From Daphnia carinata (taxonomy: Eukaryota > Arthropoda > Branchiopoda > Diplostraca > Daphniidae), in contig NC_081335.1 in the NCBI RefSeq assembly GCF_022539665.2, positions 5,456,001 to 5,520,000 on the forward strand: a stretch of DNA of 64,000 nt. Direction: 5' to 3'. The notes below the pieces were generated by a model, which was not told the origin of the DNA, ran no database searches, and was given only the letters and a program-made list of their open reading frames with translations. Every line of letters begins with the position of its first letter. Positions within the stretch are counted from its first letter, which is position 1. Of the stretch, positions 1-14,319 are shown piece after piece. Both the position numbers and the translations under genes were made by a program.

Positions 1-1318
1 AATATTTTTTTTACAAGCGGACGAGATATTTCCGGGTTTTACACCTCCCTGCCCGCTAAGATCCATATCCCAGAAAGTTATTAAGCCAACGTTTTTCAGC
101 TCCCCGTCAAGTCTTTTGTTTTGTTTATTGTTTTTTTAAACGGTTGGCTTTTTTTGTGCCTTGCAATTTTAATAGCTTGCTTTCAACCCTCTTGTCCCTC
201 GTTTACCGAAAAGATATAGGTTTTCTAAGGCTACTATGAAAAATCACCCGAGAACAAGAATTGCAGCTGAACTAAAGAAGTTTCGCTACTACGAAGCACC
301 CGATATTTATAGAAGCGGGTGTACCGCATGGCATTCTGAGAACTCGCACTTTTCCCAATACCTAATCACCCTTTTTCACTAATGGTATCGAATTTTACTG
401 CACATTGCACCTTTTACCTTCCCCGACCGCAAAAACGCCACTACCTAGAAAAGTGAACACAGCGGATTGAACCACCCCGTAGTTTCCGATTAAATGACAA
501 AGGAATATCCTTACGCGTGAATGCCTCGAAACTGACAATTTCATGCTGGCTCTTGGATGCTTTTTTACTGAACATAACAGTACAAAATATATTCTTCACT
601 CTACGAGATATGATATCACCCATGAATTCTTGTTGCATTCACATGCAACCGGACCGGGTTAGAACTTTGTCACAAACGCCATTGAAACAAAAGAAAGTAT
701 TGCCACATTTTATGGCAAAAATCTAGAGATTCGGGGAAATAATTTTATGCCAACGTGATAAGCAACCACAATCCAATGGTTTTCTACGATGACTGCATGG
801 CAAAACCAATCAAATGTGCGCCCATCAAGCAGCGTGAGCGACATTGCAGCCGGCTGGTGTAATGATTAGCGGGACTATTCTACGAGGGATAAAGACATAA
901 AGTACCAACATTCATCAGCCTTTTGTGAGGTCATAAATCCATCGATGAATAGGTCGTTTCCTACCACCGCAAGTAAGCTTCCTAGTACAAAATAGGTTGG
1001 GGGACGCAACGTTTCACTGGGGAATGCTAGTTCAAGTACGTCATAGGAGTGGAAACATACCCCAATAAAAGCTTACCTTAGCCATGCATGTTTGGCTTTA
1101 AAAAACAGGAATTAGTGTATCAAGACGTTTTTGTTCTCCCTGTATCTCGTCGTTGAAGGACATTACCGGAAAAATGCGTAGTTTGGCTTAGTTAGAAAGT
1201 AAACACCTCCGGCGACTACTTAAACACGGCATTGAATTCTAATTAGCACATTTTTACTAAATGACAGTGTTAGAGCTCTATTGGTATCCATTTACCATGT
1301 ATATATCTATATATCAAG
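1..1318. other. intergenic, no gene recognised
   Basis: No conserved protein, RNA gene or repeat was recognised here. Open frames are short and overlap on both strands, as expected of non-coding DNA. Confidence 0.5.
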
Positions 1319-2250
1319 TATGGCAAGTTTTTAGTGCCATTATTATCACCCTCACCTTATATGCGAGCACCTCAACCTCGGATGCTATCCGGCATCCGCA
1401 CCTCAATGTCGGATATTATCCAGCACCCGCACCTCAACCTGGGATGCTATGCCTCACCCCGCTATACCAACGGTCTATTAGAAAAGCTATCTCGCTTGGC
1501 TATTTCAAAAGCTATCCGTGAAAGCTATGCTGCTGCCTGGCGGGGAATGGGAGAAGCGCTCTAATAGAGCTATGAGATCGGTATCTTGAAAGTGAGTACA
1601 AGTCACAAGCGCCACCTGGTATCTAACTAACAAAATAATTGTCGTCGTAAAAGTACGCTCTTTCTGTGTTGCATATCTTGTCTTATCTATGTGCGGAACA
1701 GACGTACGGGCACAGTAAGTCTTATTTCACCTGATCTGCAAGGTTGGATAATTTTTAAAATTTTAATTCACGATATATAACTCCTAAAATATTTACGTTT
1801 AATGGTTAGCTATAAAGGTGAGCTAGGCGTGATGTCACTGGAATAAAAGAAACGTAAAAATTAGCAATTAAACGTACTGTATGAAAACGTTCACTCATAT
1901 CTTGCAAAGCGTAATACTGTGGAGACAGTTATTTAGGAAGCCAGAGGGCAGATGGCACTAGTGCCCTATACGAGCTATCAAAATTCCGATCTGGAAGCTC
2001 CATTACATCGCTTCTTCCATTCCCCGCCAGGCAGCAGCATAGCTTCGACTTATAGCTTTTGAAATAGCCGAACAAGATAGCTTTTTTAATAGCGCGGTGG
2101 TATAGCAGGGTGAGACATAGCATCCCAGGTTGAGGTGCGGGTGCTGGATAACATCCGAGATTGAGGTGCGGGTGCCGGATAGCATCCGAGGTTGAGGTGC
2201 TCGCATATAAGGTGACGGTGATAACAATGGCACTAAAACTTTCCATAAAA
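1319..2250. repeat. foldback (long inverted repeat) element
   Basis: The left arm, about 1319-1635, reappears as reverse complement at about 1930-2250, with roughly 290 bp between the arms. Outer ends match as ATGGCAAGTTTTTAGTG and, on the other strand, ATGGAAAGTTTTAGTG. The arms share about 85% of bases over their best 230 bp and fade towards the centre. The similar peptides that both arms appear to encode on opposite strands follow from this symmetry and are not evidence of a gene. No transposase is present, so a foldback-type MITE is the simplest reading. No clear target duplication was found. Confidence 0.8.
1367..1450 (+). repeat. 31-bp tandem repeat in left foldback arm
   Basis: Units start at 1367, 1398 and 1429, each opening with GCACCTCAA and containing GGATGCTATCC-like cores. 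About 2.7 copies are present. The mirrored arm carries the same array at about 2119-2203 on the other strand. Confidence 0.8.
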
Positions 2251-4251
<2,001 letters not shown>

Positions 4252-4436
4252 TTCAACCAGTGGATTATAATTTAGCTGTTTGTCCAGCCAAGTGAAGAAC
4301 TATGTCCTATGTATTACAAATCTTTCAGAAGTTGGGAGACAAATGGATGAGAGATATGCTTGGTTCAAGGAAAGTGTTAGTGTATCAAATTTGATGCATA
4401 TTAAACTTTAATGTTTTCTGGGATTACGAGAAGAGA

Positions 4437-4442
4437 AATAAA
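4437..4442 (+). terminator. Rab14 polyadenylation signal
   Basis: An AATAAA hexamer lies 186 bp after the Rab14 stop codon. It is the first canonical hexamer downstream, so it is the likely 3' end signal; the cleavage site itself cannot be seen. Confidence 0.6.
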
Positions 4443-6163
4443 AATTTGAATCGTTCTTTACATTCCTTTGGCCATCAAAATTTTCATTAGCTTAGCGTAT
4501 GCCTTTTTTTTATCTCGTAATTTGTAGCTTTTGTCATGGATCATTTGAGTAACACCGGGCGAGTATCTTTTTACGCTGTGTAATATTTTGTCATACGAAT
4601 ACACAAGCAAGTATCCAGTATAGTTAGAAATGTAATATAAAGCGGCAAGCTATTTTAATCAAGAAGCGCAAAAATTGTGTGTCTTTGCTGTTTTCCTTCG
4701 TTGACAGCTTCATGTCTTATGCTAAGCTTAACGCAGTTTCTAGTGCTGAACCGACGACGACCGAACGACCAGCTCTACTTTTATGGCTGAATGTAAAATA
4801 ATGTTTTCTACATACTGGAATTCCATTAGCAAATTGTGTATATGAAAATACAATGAAGTCCAACGAAAAAAAATCAGAAAAGTAAACGGAAAAAACAATT
4901 ACATGAGTTCTTGACTGATGGCAAACAAAAACAACAACCACCTGTCCTTTTAAAATAACACTTTTGAAAAAAATGTGGGGAAGCACAAATAGATATATGT
5001 ACACATGCTGTATACAAAACAAAAAAGAAACGAAGAAATAAAAAACCCGCGATAAAAAAACCATGTTGTAAATTTGCAAGTTAGCAATACTGGGTGCTAC
5101 TATACGATGCGTTTCTTTGAATTAATGGAAGGACAGGATTCAACACTTATTACACTCCTTCCACCCAGGGACGACAAAGCCGTTCCACGAGGTTTTCCAC
5201 GGTATACCAGTTAAACTATACAAGCGTATAGCACTCATGATTGAATAGAGCTCCCAATTCCCCTTCTGGCAAACCAAAACTCGGAAAAACACAAATATTG
5301 TACCAGGTGAATAAGCGAGACGTTCCCCGAGCTCCGATTTAGACATGCCGCCTCTTTTCTTCGCCATCCCCTTTGTTTTTCACTGTCGTAATTTCAATCC
5401 ACCTAAAAGCGAATGTTTTTGTCAGAGGAATGAAAAATAGGAAGACATTTTGGCGTGTAAGATTCTAGGAGGCGAAACCTAGCGACTGGGAACGGCCCAT
5501 TTAATGCTCCGATAAAACACTTCCTACAAATATTACAAAAAGGGGAACCCTAAATCGAAATTCGAGGCCTTCTGAGCGTGAGTGCGCGGTGCACATTCTT
5601 CCGCAATGTCTAGCAGGAAATGTAATATCATAAAAGAGTAATCGTTCATTTAATGACATAACGCAATGAGACGAAATATGTGGACCTAAAGGGTAACTCC
5701 GATGAGTATTAATTCATTAAATCCTTTGGGTCAAAGCGCTTGGAATGCCAATAAACCATAAATAACAAAAAAAAAACGTATGATTTTTAATTGACCCTTT
5801 ACAATATTCTTTCGTATTAATTCACGAGAAAGGAGGACGCAATAAAGCATAAATTCAAAGACATCCAAGGAAAACTGAACATTTGAATTCAAATCAAGAT
5901 GCTCGATACCTCTTCACTTGCACTTGGTAAATCTGCAAAACCCAAACAACTCCAGAATAAGAATTCCAAAGCCAAAAAAAAAACAGAATTACAGAAAGAC
6001 TGGGGGAAAGGTAGAGTATGGAAACAAGTTGTAACTGCTTCACCGACATGGTGTATGACTGAAGGGATACTTCTGGAATATAAGACATGTTACTTCTTCG
6101 CACAATGTAGCATCTGACGCTATTCATAAATAGATTGAAAACGTCCAAAGCTAATTAGATGGG
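4443..6163. other. intergenic between Rab14 and CCDC6
   Basis: The two flanking genes converge. No complete gene was recognised. A 75-codon frame at 5140-5367 on - may be a LINE scrap and is listed separately; the remaining frames look random. Confidence 0.5.
5140..5367 (-). pseudogene. possible non-LTR retrotransposon scrap
   Basis: The end of this frame contains GFVVPGWKE, resembling the VPGWN-type segment found between the endonuclease and reverse transcriptase of some LINE proteins. The rest shows nothing recognisable. This is a weak, single-motif call; chance similarity is possible. Confidence 0.2.
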
Positions 6164-8273
6164 TTAAATGCGTCCAGATGAAGTGTCCATAGGCGAAGAT
6201 GTTCCAGAGCTACTACGAGGTTGAGAAGTAGAAGTAGCTGGTGACGCAGGAATATGTGTAGGTGCGGCTTGTGGTGGGACGGCTGGTTTTACAAATCTCT
6301 CTTGCGATATCCGTATAAGAGAACGCGGGATACCAGTAGACAAACCCTATGACAAAAAAATTATTGCAATTAAAATTATTATTGGTCAAAAGAACACGGG
6401 AAATATGAGCTGTAAACACAATTTCTAGACAAACCGCATGAGGCGGGGAGGATGAGGGTGCGCTAATTGCATGTGAACACGTTGGGCATCGACCCATTGG
6501 ACTTGGTGGACTAAACGGGTCTCGCCCAGTGCTGATTGAGGATGGTGCAGTTGGCACACCCACCAGACCTTCTCTGCTGAACGTCAGCAAACCTGCACAA
6601 TCATAACATTTCGGGTGCCACACGATTAAAGAGACCGACGGTTGAACAATGGAACTTAAAACAGTTAACCAATAATTACTGGGGCTGAGGGGTCGATTTG
6701 ATGGAACTGGGCTTGAAGTGGTTCGGGAACGATTGACAGGTGTGACCGTAACTCCCAACGACCCCACATGACCGTATCCAGTTAGTTCATTATAATGACG
6801 TTCCTCTTCCATTTCCAAGCTATGAACAGAATAAGAAACAGTAGCATGACTGAACTAAAAGTTAAATATAAAAGCAATTATTATTAACGGAAGTTCTTTA
6901 CCTCGATTCCGATTCCGACAAATGTCGACAAAGCGCTTCCCGTCGCTCCATTTCCATCTGAAGGCGACGCTGGAGACGAAGGTTTTCTTCTCGAATATGT
7001 TTTTCTTCTTGAGCATAATGTGCCATTTTCTCCTCTTCTAAAAAGCAACGAATTTTTTTTTCTTTTTCAGATAAAACATTAAGAAATTTTTCTGTGGAGT
7101 GGGCACAAAACTAACATCACAACAAAAACAAATAACTAGCACAACCGCGCTAGGTATTCGGTAACGTCCAACAAAAAAATTATGAGCTTCATGCCAGGAC
7201 ATGATACCAGGACCTACATTGTAATTATGTTAATCATTTAGTATATGCTTACGTTCTTGCAACGAAAGTGTGAGCTGATGTTTCAAACGAGAAACTTCAT
7301 TTCGCAACCACTGTATATGGGAAGTTAGCTGCTCTGGAGTAGAATTTGTTGGAGCACTATCCCCATTGTTTGTGTCTCGAGGAGACGGAGGAGCTGATAC
7401 TGGCTGGTCAAGCTTAATTTGCAGGTTCCTATTCAACAAAAATTGAAGTAAACCATTTGGATCAAAAGACATCCTACATCTACATTACCTCTTTTCTGTT
7501 TCTAGTTTATCCATTCGTTTCCATAACTTATTTACAAGTGCTTCCTGCTCCTGCTCTAGAGTGTTTTCAAGTTCAACTTTTTCCCGTCTTAACTGTTCTA
7601 AGTTGTTTTGCTTAGCATGGGTTTCAGCTTCTAGCTTTTCAATTTTTCTCATCAACTTGTTGACCAAACATTCTTGTTCTTGTTCCAGTGTCTGTTCAAG
7701 TTGAACCTTTTCTTGTCGCAGCTACAAAATGTGAAAAATATTTAAAAATTTTTTTTTGAATTTTAATACACAGCTTATATCCTTCACATGAAGTAAGAAG
7801 AACAAAAAAAAATATACCTGATTGAGTTTCCGTGACAAGTCATTTGTAAGGCACTCTTCCTCCTGTTCATAATTTAAAGCCAAAGTTTCCTTTTCTTTTT
7901 TGAGTGCCTGAATTTTTTTCAGCAAGGTATTACTGATGAATTCTTCCTCTTGTTCTGCTCTGGCTTGCTATAGAGAAATAAATTTAAAAACCAGTGAATG
8001 AAGTTAATAAGAATGAACAAAGATTTTTCATACAATATTGACTGAAGCTTGTCTCAGTGAACGATTTTCCTCCTGCAGCTGTTTGACTCTGAGTTTATAA
8101 GTGTCTAATTCAACTTTTAGAACTTTGTTCTGTTGTTGTAGACTTTCGATGCGTTTATGAAGTTGTTCTCTGGATACCGGAGATGGTGGCATCATTATTG
8201 GACCACCATCCACGCTGCAATCACTTTCACTAGCACTATCAGCCATATTAACGCTGTTCCGGCCGCTCTCCAT
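6164..8273 (-). CDS. CCDC6: coiled-coil protein CCDC6 (H4/PTC), eight exons, intact
   Basis: Orthologue of CCDC6, a long coiled-coil phosphoprotein known in vertebrates for DNA-damage signalling and as a RET fusion partner. Exons on -: 8273-8034, 7967-7818, 7721-7489, 7428-7253, 7037-6902, 6819-6680, 6592-6435 and 6346-6164. Phases join without a break to 471 residues, close to the human 474. Residues about 34-310 are heptad-rich with the family strings [27 protein letters not shown] and [29 protein letters not shown] (216-226), a proline motif, is conserved. The C-terminus is Ser/Pro-rich and ends [10 protein letters not shown] start at Met10 (MADSASESD, genomic 8246) matches the vertebrate N-terminus better and may be the true one. 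The introns after exons 6 and 7 were inferred from phase and similarity and are the least certain. Confidence 0.93.
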
Positions 8274-8830
8274 TTTATTTTAAAAATCTAAAGCTAAGCA
8301 ATAACTAACTTTTATTCTAGCTAATTGCTTAACTAGGTAATATTATTTTGAAGTGGAAAGAACTTATTGAATTTTCCAAAACTGTAGACTTTTACAATCA
8401 AACATCGAACGTCTGTTCTAAACAATTTCTTTCCCTGTTAGACTAAGCCCTCAAAAGACAGCACAGAAATAGTATCGCACGTAGACGTAGTGGAAGAAAA
8501 ATGAAGTTTCCTGACATCAACAGAGTTGCCAAATGTTGCCAAATACCAGAGGTAGCGATATCGTATCCGCATTCCGCAGTTTCGTATCATAGGCATTGTT
8601 CCCGTGGAAAGATGGTCCGTATTCCGTGGAGAGGTCGCCGTGTTGATCGGGTGGATGTGCCTGTTTTGCTGACCACACAGCACATTTTGTTTTTTGGGGC
8701 AGGTCGACAGTGTTGCAGGCTGCCCGACCGTCCCCATCGGGTTCTAATCGGGTTGCTCAACTGAACTGCATTATCTGGTTACAAGTAATCTATTGTCTCA
8801 ATAAATCTACGGATCGATTATTGCTGATAT

Positions 8831-8930
8831 ACAGTGTCCGCCCTTAGTGTCTGGACACCCACCGTTTACAGATGTTTTTTACATGGGCTGTCATGGCGAC
8901 GGATGTCTTGCGCAGACGTATAGACGGGAG
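8831..8930 (+). mobile_element. Tc1/mariner-like terminal fragment, copy 1
   Basis: It begins TACAGTGTCCGCCCTTAGTG and shares its layout with 10546-10640 (same strand), including GCGGTAAAGGAGCCTTGCGC in the second copy against GCGACGGATGTCTTGCGCAG here. A CAGT terminus next to TA and a following GTCTGGACACC resemble Tc1-type inverted repeats. No transposase frame is visible nearby. Confidence 0.4.
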
Positions 8931-9535
8931 GGAATAACCGGTGCATGCTAATTAAAATTTGGTCAGTTGTTAATCTAAAAACAGGGCATTTCCTGCAATT
9001 TTCTAACACTTTTGATCACCAACGGTTGTTGATTAGCACGCTTGTCAACGAACATTTGAACACCACGTTCGGCAATATTGTGGCTTATGGCATAACCATG
9101 CTATTCAAAAAGTTACCTTTTTTTGTGTAAGGAAATTTTAAAGAGATAGTTTCTAAATTCTTCGTTGGAATACCCTTTGAAGATCACTCTTTTAAGAAAT
9201 TTCAATAATCGACGTAGTGTATCGATGGGAAATTTTTTATTAGTGATTAGCAAGCTGTTTCATCGCAAAAAATGGTTTTTCCAATGGCTGACATAGGCAC
9301 TGGCAAAGAAATTGTGCAGGGGAAGGGCAAACCACTAAACGTGTTCGATATCCCTGTCCAAGTCGTCAGAGGCGGGTAAAAAAAAATAGAGAAATTCATG
9401 GCGGCAACAGAAAAAATAAATTCAAATTCGCCCAATGAATAAATTCATTGAGCGTTGGTGAAAGGAATAATCAAAACGCGATGTGTTTAATGCTTCTATC
9501 CGGTACACGGAAAGTCCTTTTCATCCGGGGACGCT

Positions 9536-9665
9536 TGCCATTATGCAACAGCTAGTTATGTACATTCCTGAAAGCAAGCACGTGTTAACATGATACAGGG
9601 ATTAGGGGTGTAACATTAAAAATCATGACAGTGAATGTAAATAAGTAGTAGAAGTCTCAAGAAAA
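9536..9665 (+). repeat. direct repeat, copy 1
   Basis: Matches 10335-10460 with strings such as CATTATGCAACAGCT, ATGTACATTC and AGTGAATATAAACAAGT-like text. The two copies are about 800 bp apart in direct orientation. Nature unknown; the 60-codon frame through the second copy has no domain. Confidence 0.55.
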
Positions 9666-10334
9666 TCCGTGGTCACGAACATGGGAATGGATGGATGCCC
9701 TTACAGTCACATATTATAATTCCAATGAATTATTATATTTATCTGTTGAAGTCGATCAACAGTAGATCATATTATAACAGTATTTTAACAATGTTATAAG
9801 AATAATCCCTGAAAGAAATAAAAACGTTATTTGCATGTTGCCCTAGGCCCTTGAAAATAGTCGGGCTCTAGACGAAAATTCGATCGCGAGTATGACGCAA
9901 GAGTACCATCTTACATCAACGGATCCTAGGTTTTGCGTTGGTAATAAAGGGTGATAAAAGAGTGGACGGGGAAGTCCAGAGTTAGTTCTAGTTTTCGGTC
10001 TAGTCCTAATATTGTTTTGATTTTATTCTGATACAAGTGTGGTAGTAGTGAGCGTGTATATTTGGAAGGTGGTGGAGTGGTCGTGTGAAACTTTAACTTC
10101 AGTGTTGTAGCGCAGCTGTGGTTGTTTGTGCTGCGGACTGGCGTGCTAATTTTCGGCACTGTGAGCGTCGATAGTCAGACTGACCACTAACTATGGAGAC
10201 TAACCGGTGGCCTAGTCACTTCGACCCTGTTATAAAAACTGGTGTATCCTTAGTGTACAAAATTTGTGTTTAAATGCTCGTTAGAATATAGTGAATAGAT
10301 CGTGAATAGAGATAATCGAGAATTGATAGGTCGT

Positions 10335-10460
10335 GTCATTATGCAACAGCTGGTGATGTACATTCTTGCATGTGAGCAAGCATACGCAGAGGACAGGGGG
10401 CACGTGCCTGTTCCTAAAAACCACGAAAGTGAATATAAACAAGTCGTAGAAATCATCACT
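10335..10460 (+). repeat. direct repeat, copy 2
   Basis: Partner of 9536-9665. About 85 bp further downstream comes the second Tc1-like terminus, so the repeat may be internal sequence of the same element family. Confidence 0.55.
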
Positions 10461-10545
10461 CCCACAATCAAATATTACAATTAAAATCGACTAAAATGAA
10501 CGGGTAACAATTTATTTTTCGGGTTTCTCGAAAAGTGTAAAGATA

Positions 10546-10640
10546 TACAGTACCCGCCCTTAGTGTCCGAATACCATGGGTTTTTTGGGCTCTTTTACGT
10601 TGTGTCTTATGGCGGTAAAGGAGCCTTGCGCAAACGTAGA
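10546..10640 (+). mobile_element. Tc1/mariner-like terminal fragment, copy 2
   Basis: Begins TACAGTACCCGCCCTTAGTG and, like copy 1, is preceded by GATA. Orientation is the same as copy 1, so the two are not the opposing ends of one element. Confidence 0.4.
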
Positions 10641-13600
10641 AAAGAGCCAGTAAAAATACCAGTAAAAAAATGAAATTTTGTCCTGGTGTTAATTAAATAA
10701 TGCGCTATCCAGCAAAATTTCTAAATTTTCTATCTTTAAGACTTTTTCACTAGCATGATAGTCATGTATTATCCGAATATCGCGTTTAGCTTATAGGATG
10801 CCTAATGACACTACATCATTTTTGGAATTTAAAAAAAAACCCAATTACGTGTTTTCTACACCCCGCAATTACATTAATCGATAGAATAATCATTAAACTA
10901 TATCTCTTTTTAGTACTATAACTTAATATTAACTATATTAGGAAAGGGAATTTTAAAGTGAAGACGGTAATAAATTTTCCCAGTCAGGAATAGTTTATAT
11001 TGTTCATTAACCTCAAGTTTCCTTATCATTTGCATAAATGGAATACAACACTCACGAAAATACCACTTTGAACAAAAAAGTGACACGACTTACCAAGGAA
11101 GCAGTACCTTGTAGAGAACAAACTGACGATCACTAGGGGAATATCGAGCAAGTCGTTCGCAAACGTGAGTGGTATAAGTTTGCAGAATTTCCTTTCAGTA
11201 CGATCGCTTATCAAGATTTGAACGCTCCCGATTGGCATAATAATGATATGCTTATTTCTTCGTTAGTGCTAATAGTGTGCGACCACGCTGTAGCAATACA
11301 ACATATGCAATTGAAACGGACATGGATTAAATAGTTTCGACTATGGCGCTTGCAGCCTAAAGGCAAAATCTTCTCTTGATGGGCTGCTTGTATTCAAGAC
11401 CAATTTCTAAAGGATTGTATGGTCTTGCTTTTTAACTTTTGTATAAGCAACCCAATATGCTGAAATACAGAATCAAAGAGCTTCTGCCATGATTGGCCAA
11501 ACAGTAGGGCAGTAAAAGGAAAATGCAACAGATAGCACCACTGACAAAAGTCTAAAGCAGCACACAAACGCCCCTTGGTAGGTTAATGGCTGTTTTATGT
11601 TTCTCTTTATAATAATTATATGTTGAATCTCTGGCGGACAGTTGAATCTCTGGCTCCTGATGCTGGTGACCACAACGAGAGAGTTGAACCGCTGAGTTCA
11701 GCTTCTAAAAGAGCTTTATTTACACAATTACAAAAACGAAAATAATAACACAAAGAGAAAAAAGAAAAGCCGGCAAAAAGGAGGAATTCTTCGTAGTAGA
11801 CATAACGAGAGAGGATCCGAACGAAAAAAAGAAACAACAAAAGAGAGGAAGAAATTGAAAGCCTAATGGCTTGTTTCACTGCATTCTACGTTACCTGTTT
11901 TAAGTGGGTGGGATTTTAGCCAACATCCATAAGGAAATTATGAAAGGAGGAATAATAAACAACCAAACAGGCTAAAAAGATATCAGTATGTGACCAGATA
12001 GACGCAAAGACTATTAGTTAAGTGTTTATTTATACTTTCTGGATAAATTTGGCAAGATTAAAATGATCCTTGATCTTCTCACTTTTTTTCAATAGTTTAT
12101 ATAAGAGTAATGGATGCGTTCGCTGTGTCTCTCCGGATAGAAATAGGCCACAGCGAAATGGCGGAATCGGAAACAGTAAACTTCGCTTGCGAGAGAACAG
12201 TTAATGCTGAAACGATGTAAACAACGACGATTAGTCTGTAATTACGCTGTAATTGTATATCTTGCAGGTAACGGCCAAATATCGTTCAGCGTCTTTGATG
12301 AGATTCTGTGGACTTTAGTTTTGAGTTGTCAAACCCTTTCTTAAACAGATAAAATAACGTTATGAAACCTCAAGTTTTTGTTTTTCTCCGTGGGTTTCGA
12401 CTGGTAGCACCACACGCATGATTTTAAAATAATTAAAAATGCAGTGCTGCAAAGCTTGAAAAATTTAATTTTCATTGTATTAGTACGTCCAGCCATTCCA
12501 GTCCAGTAGACATAGAGCTTATTGCAAATCAAAGTGAATTTAGGCTTTTGATCGTTCAGTAAAAGTTTTTTTTGTTCAGAAAACGGCGGAAAGATGTTAA
12601 AACTCTAGGTAATAAAAAAAGTATATGTTAAAGGGGATGGCCATTAGCAAGTTCGCGGAAACGTCACATCAAAATTTTTTTTGTCGTGTTGCACGTCATT
12701 AACTTAATGCTAGAAGACAATGGCTTCACCTATAAAATATTTGCGTCCTACCTGTTCTGCAAAAGATTTAAAAATGAAGTGGACTCATTTCATTTTCATC
12801 CAACTCGGTAAGTTTAAAAATTCGTTGCTTCAAACGGCGTCCTGTGAACACCGAGTCGCCGGTTAGGAAGCTGGTGGGTCAGGACTAACCCACTATTAAA
12901 CAGAAAGGCATGCAGACTCAAACCGTCAGCATCTTTAAACTAATCGCCATATATCAACGTAGTAGCTATTTGAAGTATTTGGATCAGTCCTACTCCAGCT
13001 ATCTGCTTGTACAGCCGCCTGTTTACAGGTCGCAAGTCCGGTTGCTTTATTAACTCTTGCGAGAACGTCAAAAATTTATGCAAGATTTTTTTCCAGCATG
13101 TCGTATCGCCGTTCGTTTCTAGCGTTGATTTCAGTATCTGTTTTATCAATAGAAGTAACTTAAGCAAACACGTTCGCGGGGTATCCAAAAAGCTTTATAA
13201 ATCGAGACGGCGTGCAAAATTAGATTTACGTACTCTGTCAGGAATTCCTCAAAATAAGAACTGGTTAACCCTTACTCATTCAATAGTGTTTCAACTTCGA
13301 CCAATATAGAACAATAGGCAACGTAAACTTCTAATTTCGGTAAAAAATTTCAAGTGTTCTCAAATCGGACGTCTGGTTCTATTGTTTGAGATAGTCTATC
13401 TCACAGTTGGAAGTGGGTTGGCAAGAGGGACCCAATTCCCCCAAACATCCGCTAAGCCTCGCTTTCGGAAAGAAAACCTAAAGGCACTAGGGGATCGCGA
13501 TAAATCCTTAGTAGCATCGAAAGATTTTCGCTTAGATTAATCTCCCCAGCAGATCGTAGATCTTTTCGTGTCTTTTAAGTTCTTTTATATCTAAAGCCGA

Positions 13601-13774
13601 TGCGGTTTCTTACCATAGATTTCACTCAGAAGAGGTTCTTTCTCTACCTTATTGGTTGCGGTGATGGCAAATAATAGGTTTTTGGCTTGGTACTGGCTCT
13701 GCCGAGTAGGCCTACTCCATTTTCTGAATAAATCATTGCTTGCGATGTTTCCTTAGTTTTGGATTTGGTACTGG

Positions 13775-14122
13775 TTAAGTTTGAGTAGGAGGAATTTCTT
13801 CAAAATCTTCTGTTTGTTTGGATGATTCTTCCGTGTTCGCATTTTGCTCCGTGGCGGGTTCCAAAACCTCTGGCAATATGTCTTCTACAGTAATTTTGGG
13901 ATGCTGCGTTGTCTCTAGAATCGGAGGGAGGGGCGGGGGTCCGCGTTTTTTTCTGGTTTGCAAGAGCCCAATATCCTGGCTGGTGGGCAAGAGATCATTC
14001 TCTAGTATTTCGAAATACTTCTTAGTCCTGAGAGGGACGCTGATGCGATGCATTTTCCCGTCGCCATCAGACGAAAACCATGACAAAACCGGAATTGATT
14101 GCCCCCCACTCCGTTTAATCAT
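13775..14122 (-). CDS. unrecognised 115-codon open frame next to Gypsy
   Basis: No domain was recognised. The frame starts MIKRSGGQSIPVLSW, has a basic RKKRGPPPLPP stretch near residue 60 and an acidic, Thr/Pro-rich tail ending in PTQT. It lies about 200 bp before the Gypsy reverse-transcriptase remnant but on the opposite strand. It could be the capsid or linker region of the inverted Gypsy half, or non-coding. No splice context supports a host gene. Confidence 0.25.
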   Translation of the reverse strand: MIKRSGGQSIPVLSWFSSDGDGKMHRISVPLRTKKYFEILENDLLPTSQDIGLLQTRKKRGPPPLPPILETTQHPKITVEDILPEVLEPATEQNANTEESSKQTEDFEEIPPTQT

Positions 14123-14319
14123 CTCTTGGTGCGGCTAGGGTTGAACCTAGTTCCATTCTTTCTATATACAAGCAAATGTTCAACGAAAATTTCCAACGAT
14201 TAGAGCTAGCATTGCGTCGTATATCAGAGGCGAAAATTCAATTAAAATAGAAAAAATGCAGCTTTTTCGAGCCGATGTTACCCATATTAGATCATATAGT
14301 GAGTAAAAGGGAGGGTGAG

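Larger units (their letters stand above)
8274..13774. other. gene-free, repeat-bearing intergenic stretch
   Basis: No host gene was recognised in this 5.5 kb. It holds two Tc1-like terminal fragments and a direct repeat pair, listed separately. Around 11616-11879 the TTGAATCTCTGGC string occurs twice 19 bp apart, perhaps retroelement debris. The short open frames have no recognisable domains. Confidence 0.5.

Noticed and set aside
1261-1564. Open frames of 76-86 codons with similar peptides mirrored at 1929-2263
   Set aside because: The likeness is explained by the inverted repeat itself; both frames of each arm are open and no domain is present.
4717-5079. 120-codon - strand frame rich in Phe/Val as a membrane protein
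   Set aside because: Its composition follows from the A-rich + strand; no homologue or splice pattern was recognised.
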